Notes under the pieces: model-generated
What the model saw: only the letters and a program-made list of their open reading frames with translations
Told to the model about the DNA's origin: nothing
The model's database searches: none
Shown: positions 18,920-20,596 of the stretch, one piece after another
Layout of the letters: the number at the start of each line of letters is the position of its first letter
Position numbering within the stretch: the first letter of the stretch is position 1
Source of the DNA: a virus
IMG/VR virus record: IMGVR_UViG_3300042894_005510
Coordinates: 1 to 20,596 of that record
Length of the DNA: 20,596 nucleotides
Reading direction: 5' to 3' (one strand)
Program-made: the position numbers and the translations under genes

Positions 18920-19187
18920 TAGCCCGAGTGTTAGCTTTCGTGTGAGCACGCACTTGCTTGGTGTAAGCGTTAAGGTCACGGATGAAGCAATGCCAGGGGT
19001 CAACATCAGCTATCCACATCCGATACACGTCGGGGTTCTGCTCCAGCCAACCAGGCATTTTGACCAGTGCGCGGAGCATAGTGTCAGCAAGATCACGACT
19101 GAGATTGCTAGTGTCTAGGCCCAAGGCAGCAGCAGCTACATACACACGGCCAACGTTAGCAAACATAGGCTTGGGGAGATCGCTCAT
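18915..19187 (-). CDS. small helical phage protein, unknown (90 aa)
   Basis: A 90-residue helical protein: MSDLPKPMFANVGRVYVAAA, ALGLDTSNLSRDLADTMLRA, VKMPGWLEQNPDVYRMWIAD and a basic tail (KQVRAHTKANTRAK). WIADVDPWHCFIRDLN near 58-73 is conserved-looking. I do not recognise the family. The start ATG 19185-19187 has AAGGA seven to eight bases upstream and a promoter at 19215-19242. Its stop overlaps the beginning of the ligase remnant. Last residues are unlike the rest and may derive from the joint. Confidence 0.72.
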   Translation of the reverse strand: MSDLPKPMFANVGRVYVAAAALGLDTSNLSRDLADTMLRALVKMPGWLEQNPDVYRMWIADVDPWHCFIRDLNAYTKQVRAHTKANTRAK

Positions 19188-19214
19188 TTGCTAGTCCTTT
19201 ATGTATTATACGTC

Positions 19215-19242
19215 ATATTAGCACAGTTTTGGACATTGTCAA
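19215..19242 (-). promoter_or_regulatory. sigma70-type promoter for 18915-19187
   Basis: TTGACA (19237-19242), 16-bp spacer ending TGC, TAATAT (19215-19220). A hairpin (19243-19258) abuts the -35. Confidence 0.82.
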
Positions 19243-19321
19243 CCAGAAAGTTTTCTGGGATCAATCTGTCTAGTAGTTATTCCTGCGTAACGCAGGGGCA
19301 TAGGCAGCAATAGACCCTATG
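19243..19321. repeat. three short hairpins between RNA ligase and next promoter
   Basis: CCAGAAA-GT-TTTCTGG (19243-19258), CCTGCGT-A-ACGCAGG (19282-19296) and CATAGG/CCTATG (19299-19304 with 19316-19321) fill most of the 93-bp gap after the ligase stop. None has a T run on the minus strand. They may end or protect the ligase transcript, or act on the promoter; no small RNA can be claimed. Confidence 0.45.
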
Positions 19322-19335
19322 TAGATTGTGGCGCA

Positions 19336-20547
19336 TCACTGGTATTCCGTTGCCTCGCCGTTCTTCACCCGCCTGAGAAGATACGCAGGTGAGATGAACT
19401 TGGCCATGCGTCGTCCATGCAGGGGATGATCCCGGGGCACAAGGCTGCGCACCACTACACCTTCTCGCACGTTGGTGCCACCCACCGTTGTGACACCGTC
19501 TCTCACAGCCTCAATGGCAGTTTGGTCAAAGGGGCCAGTGTAGAGGGTAGGTACACAGGGCAGGTCCCGGCCCCAGTAGGCCACGGCATCTGGGCTAAGC
19601 CATTCACGGCCAATCCGCATGTCAAACACCCGGAACGTGGGCTTAGTGGTGCCGTAGTCGAGGTCCTGAACGCCTTTGCCGAAAACCTCTCCCAAGATAG
19701 CCACCGGATGAGCACCGCCGTCCACCTTGCTCATGCTGTGGAGGAGCCCGGCGAGGTCATGGTCGGCTAGCAGTGTGCCAAGTGCCCGCACATAGAGGTT
19801 GTTGGCGTTGGCTTCGTTGTTCTTGAACACCAGGCCCTGACTGCCCAGCCCCTTGCTGCTGACAGTGATGCTCCTGTAGCCCCCATGGTCGGCGAACATC
19901 TCGGGATGGTCCATGTCTGGGAAGTACTGGATGATACAGCAGGTGCCATGCAGTTTTTCTGTAGCCACCACCACTTCGCCAGGTTCGAAGATGTCTGGCA
20001 CGCTCTCCCAACGCTGAAAATCGTAGGTAAGAGCAGCCTCGGCAACACTTGCCACTTCGCCTGCCATAGCTACAGGCACCGGCGGTTCCCACTTGGTAAT
20101 GCCCAAGATTGCAGCAGCATCCTCGCCTAGCTTGACCGGATATTCAAGACTGTCCTTGCCTACTACATGTACATCCGTCGCCGACCCAAAATCAGCAGAG
20201 AGACAATCGTCATCACCATATGCAATGAGCCCATACAGCACCCCTTCGCTGAAAATACCACGCAGCTTGAGAGGCTTTACACGGTTGCCATCACTGCCTG
20301 CCAGCACACCCTTGTTGGTTTCTGCATTCCAGAACTCCATTTCCTTGAGCAGGTAATCTGGAAGAATAGATGCACTGGGAATGTAGACTACCCAGTCACC
20401 AGTCTTGTAGCGTGGGCTACCGTCCTCCAGCTTGCCGCTGATGCAGGTGTAACCCAGTCCTTCCAGCTTGACGATTGAAAGCCGATCCGCGTTGGGATGG
20501 TTGATAACCTCGGCCACCCGGACCACCGGGCAGGAAAATGTGCTCAT
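19336..20547 (-). CDS. Rnl5-type RNA ligase (DraRnl/DRB0094-like)
   Basis: A 403-residue ATP-dependent RNA ligase of the Deinococcus DRB0094 (Rnl5) type. An N-terminal OB-like domain (VAEVINHPNADRLSIVKLEG at 11-30, YKTGDWVVYIPSASILP at 47-63) precedes the nucleotidyltransferase domain: motif I ATEKLHGTC at 195-203 with adenylated Lys K198, GEVFG at 286-290, FRVFDMR at 305-311, motif IV REGVVVRS at 361-368 with E362, motif V MAKFIS at 381-386 with K383. All expected motifs are present. Family members seal 3'-OH/5'-phosphate nicks in RNA, often on a template. The start ATG has AGGA seven bases upstream, with a promoter at the window's edge. A 3' fragment of a second copy lies at 18821-18919. 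Confidence 0.95.
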   Translation of the reverse strand: MSTFSCPVVRVAEVINHPNADRLSIVKLEGLGYTCISGKLEDGSPRYKTGDWVVYIPSASILPDYLLKEMEFWNAETNKGVLAGSDGNRVKPLKLRGIFSEGVLYGLIAYGDDDCLSADFGSATDVHVVGKDSLEYPVKLGEDAAAILGITKWEPPVPVAMAGEVASVAEAALTYDFQRWESVPDIFEPGEVVVATEKLHGTCCIIQYFPDMDHPEMFADHGGYRSITVSSKGLGSQGLVFKNNEANANNLYVRALGTLLADHDLAGLLHSMSKVDGGAHPVAILGEVFGKGVQDLDYGTTKPTFRVFDMRIGREWLSPDAVAYWGRDLPCVPTLYTGPFDQTAIEAVRDGVTTVGGTNVREGVVVRSLVPRDHPLHGRRMAKFISPAYLLRRVKNGEATEYQ

Positions 20548-20571
20548 GTATTTTTCCTATCTTGCAACATC

Positions 20572-20596
20572 ATGATAACATCAGGAAGACAAATGT
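20572..20596 (-). promoter_or_regulatory. RNA ligase promoter, cut by the window edge
   Basis: TATCAT (20572-20577) preceded by TGT, then a 16-bp spacer and ACA (20594-20596), which would be the second half of TTGACA. The first half would lie at 20597-20599. Confidence 0.6.

Noticed and set aside
1-20596. tRNA genes or a CRISPR array
   Set aside because: No cloverleaf with a T-loop consensus was seen on either strand by eye, and no regularly spaced repeats were found; a covariance-model scan would be decisive for tRNAs.

Overview
The window reads as part of a large tailed-phage genome (Caudoviricetes, probably T4-like or jumbo-sized). It has dense, mostly single-strand packing of about 40 short genes, genes that overlap or abut by a few bases, a strong ribosome binding site before most starts, and many small proteins of types I know only from large phages. 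Among them sit metabolic and RNA enzymes: ribose-phosphate pyrophosphokinase, a Thg1-like polymerase, an Rnl5-type RNA ligase, an RlaP-type nucleotidyltransferase, a Pth2-like peptidyl-tRNA hydrolase, a SpoT-like HD hydrolase and an SPFH membrane protein. I found no structural or replication gene, no tRNA and no CRISPR. The host cannot be named from the sequence; the promoters are sigma70-like, so a bacterium is expected.

Layout: 1-180 is the 3' end of a plus-strand gene. From 189 to 13170 everything runs on the minus strand: nucleotidyltransferase, a possible ADP-ribosyltransferase-fold protein, a conserved 348-residue phage protein, small proteins, prs at 4450-5376, then a long series of small unknown proteins including a membrane pair (7811-8615) and a GIY-YIG-like candidate (10035-10511). 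A plus-strand gene at 13249-14076 carries an R-S-E (QxE) ADP-ribosyltransferase signature and is the only complete gene on that strand. From 14081 to 20547 the minus strand resumes with a membrane protein, the Thg1-like gene, an HD hydrolase, a terminator, the SPFH/small membrane protein/Pth2 operon, small genes and the RNA ligase.

Transcription: about fifteen minus-strand promoters share one design, an A/T tract, then GGTTGACA, a 16-bp spacer ending in TGC, then TATAAT. They restart transcription every one to six genes. In several of them the TGA inside TTGACA is also the stop codon of the gene upstream. The resemblance in plan to phage early promoters suggests an early, host-takeover region.

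Genes that may work together: ligase, RlaP-type nucleotidyltransferase, Thg1-like polymerase and Pth2 all act on RNA or tRNA ends or on peptidyl-tRNA. Together they could repair or recycle tRNA cut by host defences. Two gene scars, the last 32 residues of a second RNA ligase (18821-18919) and a stop-riddled 3' end of a small-gene paralogue (11236-11337) beside a 28-bp direct repeat, show recent gene turnover. Functions of most small proteins are unknown, and family assignments come from motif recognition, not searches.
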